Origin: Candidatus Bathyarchaeota archaeon
Lineage (GTDB): Archaea > Thermoproteota > CALKCG01 > B24 > DRYS01
DNA: 64,000 nt
Assembly: GCA_025058595.1 (NCBI GenBank)
Contig: JANXEK010000004.1
Coordinates: 18,216 to 82,215, forward strand
Reading direction: 5' to 3'
The stretch's first letter is position 1. Every line of letters begins with the position of its first letter. Below are positions 30,185 through 40,398 of this stretch, one piece after another. The position numbers and the translations under genes were made by a program. The notes under the pieces are model-generated. The model was not told the origin of the DNA. It was given only the letters and a program-made list of their open reading frames with translations, and made no database searches.

Positions 30185-31321
30185 CTATCCCTTTAGGTAT
30201 TGTCCATGTATAATGTAGCTTACTATATCATATATACTTCCGCTAACTAGTTTTACGGGTATTCCATTCTGTACGTCGTAGATCCTTATGGTAGCTATAC
30301 CTCCATACCTACTGAACCAGTCTGAATACCTCTCGAGCTCCTTATAGGGATCTTCAGCTCTTAGATCCGAGGGGTATCCCGTATAGTAGTTGCCCGCGGT
30401 ATCGAGTATAGTTAATCCGCCCCCTCCTACCGGGAATGCTACGGCTACATGCCCCCTACCACCTCTAAGCGTTATATCTAGTAGCCAAAGGGTATGCTCT
30501 CTACCGTAGATATAGCGTTGGTAGCACTTTATCATAGCGTATAGGAGTATAGCTTGATCCTCGCAGTCCCCCTGCCCGTAGCTTAGGGCTTCACTCGGGG
30601 ATAGAACGATCTGTCTATACGTCGTTTTTACGTATACTCCACGTTCAAGATCTGATATTAAGGGGGGATAGGGTACTGGTGGATCATAAGCATACCCTAT
30701 ATTCTTCCTAACATAATCGTAAAGTTCTTTTACGCTACGCCAATAATCGCTAGGATAGGATACCGTCGATCCCACTAGGGAGGCTAGGTTTAATATCTCG
30801 CTATCGTTCAAAACCCTACTTATAGAATCTTCGAAGAATAGGTAGGATAAGGCATACTTCCTCCAATCCTCGTAGCTATCGACCAGACGTTGATGGTTGA
30901 TTCGTAGAGTGGAATAGTTAGCCTCTAAAACCATATAGCTCTCGGTTAGATTGCTAACCCTACCACTTAAAGCCCTATACTCCTTCATCAGCTGTATATG
31001 TTCATCATGTAGGCTTTTATACATCGTGTAGAATCTTCTATACTCTTTCTCAAGTTCATCGAAGGATCTGCTAAGCCTGTTATACCTATCTAGTAGGGTC
31101 GTATACTGACTGTAGAAGTAGGAGATAGAAGCAAAACTTAGAACCGCAGATACTAGGAGGATAGAGACTAGAATCCTAGATATAGCACTCACTATATCCA
31201 CCCACGTTAACATTACAATTTTCTGATGATGGATATATATAAGACTTCCACTCTTTAAGATAGCTTCAATACCCCTCTTTATTCTATATATCCAAGCATT
31301 ACCCATACTATCGATGTACAC
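30185..31321 (-). CDS. Membrane-anchored coiled-coil protein with transglutaminase-like domain
   Basis: TM plus coiled coil; SPSEALSYGQGDCEDQAILLYAMI, HVAVAFPVGG, LDTAGNYYTG. Confidence 0.75.
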   Translation of the reverse strand: MYIDSMGNAWIYRIKRGIEAILKSGSLIYIHHQKIVMLTWVDIVSAISRILVSILLVSAVLSFASISYFYSQYTTLLDRYNRLSRSFDELEKEYRRFYTMYKSLHDEHIQLMKEYRALSGRVSNLTESYMVLEANYSTLRINHQRLVDSYEDWRKYALSYLFFEDSISRVLNDSEILNLASLVGSTVSYPSDYWRSVKELYDYVRKNIGYAYDPPVPYPPLISDLERGVYVKTTYRQIVLSPSEALSYGQGDCEDQAILLYAMIKCYQRYIYGREHTLWLLDITLRGGRGHVAVAFPVGGGGLTILDTAGNYYTGYPSDLRAEDPYKELERYSDWFSRYGGIATIRIYDVQNGIPVKLVSGSIYDIVSYIIHGQYLKG

Positions 31322-31416
31322 TCTACTTTACCGATACCTTATACGTTTCAAGAAGACAATAGTATAGAAGGATATGTAGATAAGGGACTATCTTGAGCAT
31401 CGAATTATTATTTTTA

Positions 31417-31782
31417 TTAGAATAGCGGCGGTATAAAGACTGTTAGAACTGTTAAGGGTTCGATGACGTTGACGAGGCCATGTCTTACGCCTTTAGGGAT
31501 ATAGATGAAGGTTCCTTCGAGTATTTCTTTTTCACCTAATCCTTCAATGAATATTATAGCTTTTCCTTTAATGCAGTACTCTATTTGATCGCTCTCGTTA
31601 TGTGTATGCATATTTATTTCCTCGCTTCTATTAATCATGCTTAATCTAACGCTAGCAGTAGATGTATCATTCTTGGATAGGAGAATTTTCGTCGGAAAAA
31701 TTGTTCCTTCATTAAAGGCTATATCCCTCTCATATCTGACTATCGGGTTCATCACATACTCCTCATACAATCTGCTTAGCAT
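31417..31782 (-). CDS. Cupin domain protein
   Basis: INMHTHNESDQIEYCIKGKAIIFIEGLGEKEILEGTFIYIPKGVRHGLVNV. Confidence 0.85.
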   Translation of the reverse strand: MLSRLYEEYVMNPIVRYERDIAFNEGTIFPTKILLSKNDTSTASVRLSMINRSEEINMHTHNESDQIEYCIKGKAIIFIEGLGEKEILEGTFIYIPKGVRHGLVNVIEPLTVLTVFIPPLF

Positions 31783-32017
31783 ATTATTAAGGTTTAGATC
31801 GTGAATTCTACCTATATAGTATATGGGACGCCTTAGATACGATGAACTCCAACCCGACTAATGCGTATAGGATTGCTATCGTTGCCGGTATCATAGATAT
31901 GGTAGACTGATCCTATCTCCATAAGAAGGCGCTATTTTCATCTAGGCTTCGTAATAACGGTTCAGATTAGAAAGGCTTAGAAGCGGTATCGAAACTTCTA
32001 AGTTATAGGGTAACTTT

Positions 32018-32399
32018 ATGGAGTATTTCGTGGCTGATAGGATAGGTAGAATCTTCCCGTTAGAACTTGATCCAGGAGGTTATATTATAGAGAGTATAGA
32101 CAAGTTGGTGAAGAGAGGAGGAGTAAACGATCGAATTATTGGCTATCGGGGCAATAGATTCATGCGTTCTCCTTATTGCCATAAGGATGAGATACTCGTC
32201 GAAGAAATTCTTCAGAAGTTGGAGGGATAATCCCCTGGGATTAGCATCGATAATGGAGACAATAGCTGATGGTAAACTATGTTTACATGCTACAGTTTCG
32301 GATCAGAAGTTTACTTACGGATTCCTGATGAAAAGGTATTCTAAGACTGAAGAGCCGAATCGAGATCTAGATCTTCTAAGCAGTCCAGAATCCTACTAA
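32018..32399 (+). pseudogene. PPC/DUF296 domain protein remnant (frameshifted)
   Basis: Frame 1 MEYFVADRIGRIFPLELDPGGYIIESIDKLVKRGGVNDR; other frame LAIGAIDSCVLLIAI...SWRDNPLGLASIMETIADGKLCLHATVSDQKFTYGFLMK. Confidence 0.75.
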
Positions 32400-32816
32400 A
32401 CCATACGATCAACCTCGGATATAATAGCGAAGCGAAACATGTCTTTCTAACAAGCTCTACCCCTCCTTAGGTGGATCGAGGTGTACAGCACATATTTCTC
32501 TGGAAATACCACTGGGGGTTCGATTCCATCATCTATGAAGCTGCTATTATTCCTCTGAAACTCTATATAGTGGATGAGACGTGCTTTAAACCTAAATAAG
32601 CATGAAAGTTTTATCCACAGAAGCTGCATTACTGGGTGTAACCTTAAGGTCTTCCACCGTATTGGTTGGACGTAATATTATCCTGTTTAATCCATACACT
32701 AACCCTTAACCCCCTCTGTATGATGACCCGAGAGATAGTCTGTCTCCCTGTAACCTTGAGGATGTAACCACCATCCCTTAGACGATCTTCGAAGAAATTT
32801 TCGAGTTAGACATATC

Positions 32817-33767
32817 CTATATCCTAGGTACAACTCTATACTCGTACTCCTCGCCCATCCTTCGTAATTCTATGGTTAAACCATCCTCAGCTACCACTAC
32901 GTTCGAGTATATCCTCTTCGCTTCGTCCACGAGAGCATCTACGGTAACGTATCTAGCCGATATATGCGTAAGCACTAGGAGCTTCACAGAGCTTCTCGAA
33001 GCTATGTATGCAGCTTGAGCCGCAGTAGTATGCCCTTCAACCGTAGCTTTACTCGCTAGATCTTCTGTGAACGTCGCTTCATGTATAAGTATATCCGCTC
33101 CTTCGGCAAGCTCTTCTACAGCTCTACAAGGTATGGTATCACCTGTATAGGCTAGCTTAAACCCTCTACGTGGAGGCCCTAAAACATCTTTAGGCTCTAT
33201 TATCCTCCCATCGTCAAGCTTTATAGATTCTCCGAGTTGTAACCTCTTCCATAGAGGGCCTCTAGGTATACCTAAAGCTATAGCTTTATCAGTATAGAAT
33301 ACACCTGGTCTATCCTTCTCTTCGAATCTATATCCATAGGATTCGCTTCCATGTTGAACTCTACGACATAAGATCCTGTAGGATTCGAAATCGTAGCATC
33401 TCCCATCATCAACCCTAAAAATTTTAAGATCGTACGTAGGGTTTAAACCGATGGTGCTCCTTATACAGTGTATGTATTCTTCGAGTTTAGAAGGGCCGTA
33501 AACCTCTACGGGCGTCTTTCTATCTAGTAGAGAGAACGTCTGAAGTAGACCTGGTAGGCCTAAAACGTGATCTCCATGCATATGGGATACGAATATCCTT
33601 AGAGGTCTACCTGCGCCTATCCCATACTCCATGAATCGAAGCTGTATACCTTCGCCGCAATCGAATAATATGAGATCTGAATCCCATTCAAGCAGTATAC
33701 CAGGTAAATTACGATTTAGGGTAGGCATACCAGCCGATGTACCGAGAAATACTATACGGTACGGCAT
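32817..33767 (-). CDS. rnz: Ribonuclease Z
   Basis: FLGTSAGMPTLNRNLPGILLEW, FVSHMHGDHVLGLPGLLQ, YTGDTIPC, LVLTHISARY. Confidence 0.95.
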   Translation of the reverse strand: MPYRIVFLGTSAGMPTLNRNLPGILLEWDSDLILFDCGEGIQLRFMEYGIGAGRPLRIFVSHMHGDHVLGLPGLLQTFSLLDRKTPVEVYGPSKLEEYIHCIRSTIGLNPTYDLKIFRVDDGRCYDFESYRILCRRVQHGSESYGYRFEEKDRPGVFYTDKAIALGIPRGPLWKRLQLGESIKLDDGRIIEPKDVLGPPRRGFKLAYTGDTIPCRAVEELAEGADILIHEATFTEDLASKATVEGHTTAAQAAYIASRSSVKLLVLTHISARYVTVDALVDEAKRIYSNVVVAEDGLTIELRRMGEEYEYRVVPRI

Positions 33768-33773
33768 ACAGTC

Positions 33774-34805
33774 CTACCTCCTACAGACGAATATCTCCCT
33801 AGTTAGGTTTCCATGAACCCTCTGAGTATGCTTCTCGATGATAGTGAATCCTGTATTCTCTATAAGCTTAGAGGCTTCGAATTCTATCGGAGACATAAAG
33901 CATAGATATCCCCCTCGTTTAACCACATCGTATGCCTCCTGGAGGAAATCTCCTATAAGCTTCACGGGATCCACACCTTTGGTTGACGAAGCTCTCCCAT
34001 ATGGAGGATCTGTAACTATCCTATCGACGTTCGAGAATGGAAGTTTACGTGCATCTCCTCTTATAAGCCCATCGAAGGTCAACCTATATCCCCGCAGGTT
34101 AGCTTCAGCTTTACGAAGCATCTCCATATCCATATCGATACCTGCCACCCTACAGCCTAACATAGCCGCCTCTATAAGTATACCTCCAACACCACAGAAT
34201 ACATCTAGTAGGAAATCTCCGACTTCAGCTCTAGACAGGTTGACAAGACATCTAGCTATATCCGGCTGTAGGGTGGATGGATGGAGTGCAGGTCTACGTA
34301 TCGGAAGTCTATCCATGAATAGATCCGTAAACCTAAGCCTAGATACCTGAAGACCTATATGGGCTAAACCAGAGTCTATGAAGCATAGGATGGTGTAATC
34401 TGGCTTCTCTAAATCCACCTTAAATCCTCTACGTCTAATAGTATCCCCAGCCGCCTCCTCTAAACGTTTAGATAGCCCGCACATAGATGGATCAAGCCTC
34501 TCGGCGTAAACCTTAAAACTTCTATTAGACTCCATAAAGCTATGAAGATCGGCCTTCGAGAGAGCATCTGTAACCGAATCTGGATCCGATCCACATGAAG
34601 CTATCCATAAAGCAATTCTCCTCACATAGCTACACCTCCTCTTTAAAGCTTCGATAGAAGCTTCATCAGATTCTACCATCAAAAGCATCCTAGAATCTAG
34701 AAGCGTATCATACGCTAATCCTTCAGCTTCTAAGACAGCTTTAACTTCAGCTTTAGGTAGCGAAGGATGCCATCCTGAAACTCTAACTAGGATTTTCCTC
34801 CTCAT
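33774..34805 (-). CDS. THUMP-type/Trm11-like tRNA guanosine methyltransferase
   Basis: LHPSTLQPDIARCLVNLSRAEVGDFLLDVFCGVGGILIEAA, DPPYGRASST. Confidence 0.9.
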   Translation of the reverse strand: MRRKILVRVSGWHPSLPKAEVKAVLEAEGLAYDTLLDSRMLLMVESDEASIEALKRRCSYVRRIALWIASCGSDPDSVTDALSKADLHSFMESNRSFKVYAERLDPSMCGLSKRLEEAAGDTIRRRGFKVDLEKPDYTILCFIDSGLAHIGLQVSRLRFTDLFMDRLPIRRPALHPSTLQPDIARCLVNLSRAEVGDFLLDVFCGVGGILIEAAMLGCRVAGIDMDMEMLRKAEANLRGYRLTFDGLIRGDARKLPFSNVDRIVTDPPYGRASSTKGVDPVKLIGDFLQEAYDVVKRGGYLCFMSPIEFEASKLIENTGFTIIEKHTQRVHGNLTREIFVCRR

Positions 34806-34912
34806 TCATTAATCTTCAGACTAGGATAAGGATGCTGATAAAGATGATTATAGCCATCTTCACCGATAACCTTCGAAAAGTTTAATTTTCTTGCTAGGTA
34901 TGTATCTATACG

Positions 34913-35209
34913 ATGAAACAATCTAACCTTAAATGGATAGTATACACATTCCTCATACTATGGATAACTATCTACGCCTCAACATCAACCGTACTAACAC
35001 TACTCTCATTGCTAAGACCATCTTTCATCCAGTCTCTCCTACCTGAGATTAAGGATATACCAAGCATATTACTCTCCTTCGTACCAATCTTCGCTACATC
35101 CTCCTCTATATCCTTCCTAGTAGCCGGCTTTATATTGGATAGGAAGCGGAAGCATGCTTGCTATTATATCGCCGAAGCTTTAGAGAAACATAATGATACT
35201 TCGAATTAA
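34913..35209 (+). CDS. Small two-TM membrane protein
   Basis: 98-aa ORF with two hydrophobic segments, intergenic. Confidence 0.5.
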   Translation: MKQSNLKWIVYTFLILWITIYASTSTVLTLLSLLRPSFIQSLLPEIKDIPSILLSFVPIFATSSSISFLVAGFILDRKRKHACYYIAEALEKHNDTSN

Positions 35210-35210
35210 C

Positions 35211-36062
35211 TTATCTCTCGAGGAAGCTTATGAAGCTTAGATAGCTTCTCCTAAACTTTATACTAACCTCTTCTATCTTCTCTCCTACTACCCTTATATT
35301 CCTAGGATCGCATACACCTAAACCTCTAGCTTCAGCTTCCCTTAGATGGGGTACATCCATCGGATCTATACCCATAACCATCGATGCTACTGAATCTACG
35401 GCTACCGGATCTAAACCTGCTATAACTACGCCTACCTCTACCGGTTGATGAGCCGTTTCATGAACCTCTCCTCCGATTATACCGTCCACCACCGCTAGCC
35501 TAGGTCTAAGTAGCATAGCTAGATCTACTATCTTAGTATTAAGCCTACCATGCATAACTCCTTTAGGCGATACTACTCCCATAAGATTCTTAAGACTTAA
35601 AGTAACGACGGCTAACCGGTGAACTTTAAGCTTAGGTACGCTGACGATAGCCGATTCTATAGCGGTCTTAGCTATCCTAACCTTCTTCAAAGCTTTACCA
35701 CCGGGTACATCCGCCTCGATATACTCATCTCTATTCAAATCCACCATATCCACTCCATACTTCTCAGCAACTCTATCTATCCCAGCAACCCTGAAAGCCT
35801 CCATAGTATCGGCAAACCCGCTCCCCTCCCCCACGGCTATACGGTTAAACCCCATAACCTTGAAATAGCGTACGACACCCTCTACGATCCTCGCATCTGT
35901 GGTAACACCTAAGCTTGGATGGCTCGAATCTATATAGTTGGGTTTAACAAGTATCTTTTCACCTGGTTTGAATGCTTCAGAAGCCTTAATAACCTCTAGC
36001 GCTTCCGATGTAGCTTCGACGGGATCATCAGATTTAACTATAACGACTTCTGATACCTTCAT
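35211..36062 (-). CDS. DUF362 domain protein
   Basis: EKILVKPNYIDSSHPSLGVTTDARIVEGVVRYFK, VPKLKVHRLAVVTLSLKNLMGVVSPKGVMH. Confidence 0.88.
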   Translation of the reverse strand: MKVSEVVIVKSDDPVEATSEALEVIKASEAFKPGEKILVKPNYIDSSHPSLGVTTDARIVEGVVRYFKVMGFNRIAVGEGSGFADTMEAFRVAGIDRVAEKYGVDMVDLNRDEYIEADVPGGKALKKVRIAKTAIESAIVSVPKLKVHRLAVVTLSLKNLMGVVSPKGVMHGRLNTKIVDLAMLLRPRLAVVDGIIGGEVHETAHQPVEVGVVIAGLDPVAVDSVASMVMGIDPMDVPHLREAEARGLGVCDPRNIRVVGEKIEEVSIKFRRSYLSFISFLER

Positions 36063-36161
36063 ACTGTTTAAACCCGTGTAGATAGTAGTTCTTCTAGAAG
36101 ATATAGCTTCTCCCCTCTCCGATAGCTTAAAATAACCTCAATTAGGTATGGTTATAACGGT

Positions 36162-37010
36162 TTGTCCACGTATACCTTATCTGAGATACGACAAGGTTCT
36201 CAAGGAGATATAGCATACTACGATGTCTACCCTGAGAAGCATAAGCTTGTGATAGATATACACCACCATTATCGTCCATCTAGAAACTTTGTAGAAACTC
36301 TCTTAAAGGATATGGATGAAGCCGGCGTGCATAAGGTATGTCTATTCTCCTCACCTCCGCAGAGTTATAGCGATACGGAGGATAACGACTGGAAGAGGAT
36401 ATTCAAGGATTACGAGGATAAGATAATAGGCTTCGGGTCGATCACACCTGGGAGACCTAACAATAGCTTCGAGCTCGTAGATCTATACTATTCGAGAGGG
36501 TTTAGAGGATTGAAGTTCATCAGACCTACTCGTAGGTATGATCACGATGATTTCCTAGTCTACTATGAGAGAGCTGAGAAATATGGTATGCCTGTATTGT
36601 TCCATACGGGTGTGGTTGCACGTAGATCTGTTACAGAGAGTGAGGATGTAAGCTCAGCCTATATGCGTCCTGTATACCTCGATAGGATCGCTAGGCTATA
36701 CCCTAAGCTTAAGATCATAGCAGCCCATATGGGTGATCCATGGTTCGGTGAAGCCTTCAATACCTCTCAGAAGAATCCTTTACTCTGGCTCGATATATCC
36801 GGTAAGGGTATATGGCTTAAGGCTAAAGCTATCAGGGAGCATCTATGGATAAGGTTGAGGCCTGAGAAGCTTGTCTTCGGGCTTGATGAACCGTCATCGC
36901 AGTATAAGAGGTTGATATATACTTGGGATACGCTATTTTACGAAATGGGCTTAGATCAGAAAACGAGGGATATGATATTCGGAGAGACGGCCGCTCGGAT
37001 ACTAGGATAG
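36162..37010 (+). CDS. Amidohydrolase family protein (TIM-barrel metal-dependent hydrolase)
   Basis: VIDIHHHYRPSRNF, VLFHTGV, LKIIAAHMGDPW, LVFGLDEPSS. Confidence 0.82.
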   Translation: MSTYTLSEIRQGSQGDIAYYDVYPEKHKLVIDIHHHYRPSRNFVETLLKDMDEAGVHKVCLFSSPPQSYSDTEDNDWKRIFKDYEDKIIGFGSITPGRPNNSFELVDLYYSRGFRGLKFIRPTRRYDHDDFLVYYERAEKYGMPVLFHTGVVARRSVTESEDVSSAYMRPVYLDRIARLYPKLKIIAAHMGDPWFGEAFNTSQKNPLLWLDISGKGIWLKAKAIREHLWIRLRPEKLVFGLDEPSSQYKRLIYTWDTLFYEMGLDQKTRDMIFGETAARILG

Positions 37011-37061
37011 ATCTGCAGTTTCACCAGGGTGTACTTCTCTTCACACCAACTCTAATTCTCC

Positions 37062-37703
37062 TTATACAGTAGTGTGGATCGCTCCAGTAATTTTTATATG
37101 AAAACATCGGATTCTGGGGTGACCTATAGGATCTGGATTCCAATCCACCTCCATACCGGATCTAGTTATTATCGTAACCTTTCTTGATGGTGGTATCTCG
37201 AAGTGAGCTGAGCTTAAACCTGCCTTACGATACCCTTCATCGACCCCAGTTCTCCATAGATCTCCGAGTATATGTTCACCCTGCAATCCATCGACTCTCA
37301 TCTTAACACCGGTCCTAGGATACTTCCAATCGATAGGCTCTGCGTAGAGTAGTATATACCCTGGAGATACGCATGCACTTCCGATAACGACTACGCTTAC
37401 TATAGGTTCATCCTCGATTATAGTTATAGCTCCGAACGGCGGTATGTCGAGCTCTACACCATCAGTATTAACTTCAGCCCCAGATCACTTTCTTCCAAGC
37501 TCGACTATAACGTTTGGATAGTTGAACGGAGCCCAGTAATCACGTACCTCTACTATGTATCTTTCGACCCTTCGCTCAACTCCACCCCGATATAGCTTCA
37601 AGACTTCAAACCCCTCTTCAGTCATCTTTCCAGGAACCCTCCTAGGATTACAGATAGGTATGCTACGGGCATACATACCTCCAGCCATAGTATCATCCAC
37701 CCT
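37062..37703 (-). pseudogene. Hypothetical protein ORF interrupted by one in-frame TGA (37485..37487)
   Basis: ORFs 37485..37700 and 37062..37301 are in the same frame; the intervening stretch SGAEVNTDGVELDIPPFGAITIIEDEPIVSVVVIGSACVSPGYILLYAEPIDWKYPRTGVK is open; upstream frame also open. Confidence 0.6.
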
Positions 37704-37810
37704 AGATTTAAGCCAGATCCATCCATCGGTATGTATCGCTGTATATTTTACGCAAACATTTAATCCTAGGGGAAGTGCTATATATTTTCGGTGGCGGATT
37801 GAAGGAGGCT

Positions 37811-38848
37811 ATGCTCTACGAATCGTTAAGCGATGGTAGAGTCATATGTAATGTATGTTCTCGTAGATGTGCTATCCCTTTAGGCTCGATCGGCTTCTGT
37901 CGTGTTAGGAAGAATATCGATGGAAAGCTATACAGCCTGGTATACGGCAAGGTTTGCAGTATGGCTGTAGATCCTATAATGAAGAAGCCTCTATACCACT
38001 TCTACCCAGGATCCTCTGTTCTAAGCTTAGCTACTGTCGGATGCAATTTCAGGTGTATATTCTGCGATAACTGGGTTATAAGTCAGGAGAGAGATATAAC
38101 CGGTAGGGAGCTTACCCCTCAGAATATAGTCGATATAGCTTTAGAGTATGCTTGCGAAGGTATAAGCTACACTTATACCGAGCCTACTATCTTCTTCGAA
38201 CTAACGTACGATACGGCTAAGCTTGCTAAAGATAAGAAACTATTCAACACGTATGTGACGAACGGTTACATGACGGTGGAGGCTATAGAATGCATCGCTC
38301 CATACCTGGATGCAGCCACTGTAGATTTCAAAGGTGGGGGTAATCCTGAATTCTATAAGAAGTATATGCTTGTCCCATCTGTAGATCCTATATATGAAGC
38401 TCTTGAAACTATGAAAAAGCATGGCATACACGTAGAGATTACAAATCTTATGGTGACAAAGTACGGCGATAACCTAGAAGATCTTAGAAAACTAGCTAGG
38501 TGGGTATGCGATAATCTAGGTGAAGATACGGTCTTCCACATACTTAGATTCCATCCGGACTACCAGATGTTAGATGTTCCATCGACACCTATAAAATCTA
38601 TGGAAGAAGCGTATAAGGTAGCTAGAGGTGAGGGGTTGAACTATGTATATTTAGGCAATGTACCTGGGCATCCATATGAAGATACATACTGTCCAGGATG
38701 CGGCTCGAAGATCATAGATAGATTCAGCTTCGATATAGTAAGCTGGAGGCTTAAACCAGGCAACTTATGCTCTGAATGTGGATATAAGATAGCTATAGTA
38801 GGTGAATATAAACCCGGAGGTTCAAGCTACCCCTTCGGTCTAGTATAG
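37811..38848 (+). CDS. AmmeMemoRadiSam system radical SAM enzyme-like
   Basis: CNVCSRRCAIPLGSIGFCRVRKN, SVLSLATVGCNFRCIFCDNWVISQ; ATG at 37811 better than ORF-track start. Confidence 0.88.
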   Translation: MLYESLSDGRVICNVCSRRCAIPLGSIGFCRVRKNIDGKLYSLVYGKVCSMAVDPIMKKPLYHFYPGSSVLSLATVGCNFRCIFCDNWVISQERDITGRELTPQNIVDIALEYACEGISYTYTEPTIFFELTYDTAKLAKDKKLFNTYVTNGYMTVEAIECIAPYLDAATVDFKGGGNPEFYKKYMLVPSVDPIYEALETMKKHGIHVEITNLMVTKYGDNLEDLRKLARWVCDNLGEDTVFHILRFHPDYQMLDVPSTPIKSMEEAYKVARGEGLNYVYLGNVPGHPYEDTYCPGCGSKIIDRFSFDIVSWRLKPGNLCSECGYKIAIVGEYKPGGSSYPFGLV

Positions 38849-38925
38849 GAGTAGATAGCATCTATACGTAGCGTTAAATCTGAAACCACATTCTGTGGCG
38901 GCGTATCGTCGGCAGTAGTCTACCG

Positions 38926-39714
38926 CTAACCTGGCTGATACTCTACAACCCTCCTACGATATTCTTCGAGTATATCCTTTACGAAGCTATCCTCTCTCAC
39001 CATCCTATATACTTCTGCTATCCTTCTAACCCATTGTTCGACTATAACCCTACCCTTCTCCTTGGAAGCTTTCCTAGGATCACCTAGATACGCTTCTAAA
39101 GCATATCCTACCCAATCTATATTCGTCTCGACGTTCGGTATCAGTGTAGAGACACCTATCCTAGCCTCTCCCTTGACGTAATCCAGCTTAACTAGCTGCG
39201 GAGCTATATAAGATACTATACTCGTCTCTATCTCGCATGCATGACCTATACGCTCTGTCTCCCTTAACCTCTCGATCTCCTCCCTCACAGGAGACCATGG
39301 ATCTACCATCATGTATAGGCATATATTCATGCATCTATCCAGTATATCTCTAGATAGGAGTCGTAAGATCCTCGTATTACCACCGTGACCGTTGAGTATG
39401 AGTATCTTTCTGAATCCATTTCTATATACTTCGAGGCAGATCTCCCTCAATAGGCATAGGATGGCTTCAGCCGATATAGAGATCGTACCTGGAAAATGCT
39501 TACTTTCAGGTGCATAGCCGTAAGCTATGGGTGGTAGGATTATAGCATCCTCCAATTCTGAAGCTTTAACAGCAACCCAGTATATCGTGATTATATCTGT
39601 TCCAAGCGGTAGGTGAGGCCCATGAACCTCCACGCTACCTATAGGTATAACGATAGGTAGACTTTTATCTATCTCAGCTATATCTTTAGAAGTTAAATCC
39701 TCCCATCTAACCAT
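38926..39714 (-). CDS. Creatininase family protein
   Basis: IPIGSVEVHGPHLPLGTDI, LILNGHGGNTRIL, GHACEIETS. Confidence 0.93.
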   Translation of the reverse strand: MVRWEDLTSKDIAEIDKSLPIVIPIGSVEVHGPHLPLGTDIITIYWVAVKASELEDAIILPPIAYGYAPESKHFPGTISISAEAILCLLREICLEVYRNGFRKILILNGHGGNTRILRLLSRDILDRCMNICLYMMVDPWSPVREEIERLRETERIGHACEIETSIVSYIAPQLVKLDYVKGEARIGVSTLIPNVETNIDWVGYALEAYLGDPRKASKEKGRVIVEQWVRRIAEVYRMVREDSFVKDILEEYRRRVVEYQPG

Positions 39715-39794
39715 GATAAAACAATTATTTTCCAGGATTTTAAGCTTTTCGATTATCGTATACCGACGAAGAATCTAAACCTTCGATACACGTT

Positions 39795-39976
39795 TTAAGA
39801 GCCCCTCATGGTTTTTCTTCTCTTATCGACAGCTATCCTTAAACGTCTAGCTTTATCTGTAATTAACCCTAACTCTATCAGCTTTCCTAAGCTGAACCCT
39901 CTACCAAGGCTTCTAACGATAGGCCTTTTTAACCCCCTTCTTACCGTTTTGCGGAAGAGGGTTCAGGGTTGTCCAA
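39795..39976 (-). pseudogene. Ribosomal protein L13e-like, apparent -1-nt frameshift near 39958 (sequence error or real)
   Basis: TTG at 39976: MDNPEP...; shifted frame LFRKTVRRGLKRPIVRSLGRGFSLGKLIELGLITDKARRLRIAVDKRRKTMRGS*; L13e signature RGFSLG..GL...AR.L.I.VDKRRKT. Confidence 0.75.
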
Positions 39977-39986
39977 CCTAGTAATC

Positions 39987-40274
39987 CTACTTCACCACTT
40001 TAAGCTTTCCATATCTACCTACGTTAAGCTGAAGCTTTCCCCTAAAATAGTTTGTATAACCATTCTCCACCCTAACCCTATCCCCGACGCTAACCATATC
40101 GATAGTATCACCCCATAGTACAAGCTGTATAGAGCCTGAATCATCCTTAAGTTCTGCCGTAGCTACAGAAGTTGCACCGTATCTTGTGTTAACAGTTTTA
40201 GGCTCTGTTATACTCGTTATGAAGCCTTCAACCGTAACTCTCCTCATACCTTGTTTTACATCTGCTATCCTCAT
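39987..40274 (-). CDS. OB-fold single-stranded DNA-binding (RPA-like) protein
   Basis: RVTVEGFITSITEPKTVNTRYGATSVATAELKDDSGSIQLVLWGDTIDMVSVGDRVRVENGY. Confidence 0.88.
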   Translation of the reverse strand: MRIADVKQGMRRVTVEGFITSITEPKTVNTRYGATSVATAELKDDSGSIQLVLWGDTIDMVSVGDRVRVENGYTNYFRGKLQLNVGRYGKLKVVK

Positions 40275-40398
40275 GATAGTGTCGAACCTACCTAAAAAGC
40301 GGGTTTAACTCTATATAAGCGTTGCCTACTCCATGGACGTAAAACCTCAAAAACTTTAATAAATCCCCTTCACTATATAAATTCCAAGGTGTCAATCC

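Noticed and set aside
32721-32780. ATGATGA box suggesting a C/D sRNA
   Set aside because: No convincing D (CTGA) box or terminal stem.
37440-37510. Possible intron around the in-frame TGA (GTCGAGCT...AGCTCGAC pairing)
   Set aside because: Arms pair but no central helix/bulge geometry; the linker reads as normal protein.
39880-39970. Possible BHB intron in the L13e-like gene (11-bp outer and 7-bp inner helices)
   Set aside because: No 4-bp central helix flanked by two opposed 3-nt bulges could be built, and the sequence that would be removed looks like coding L13e; a 1-nt frameshift is simpler.
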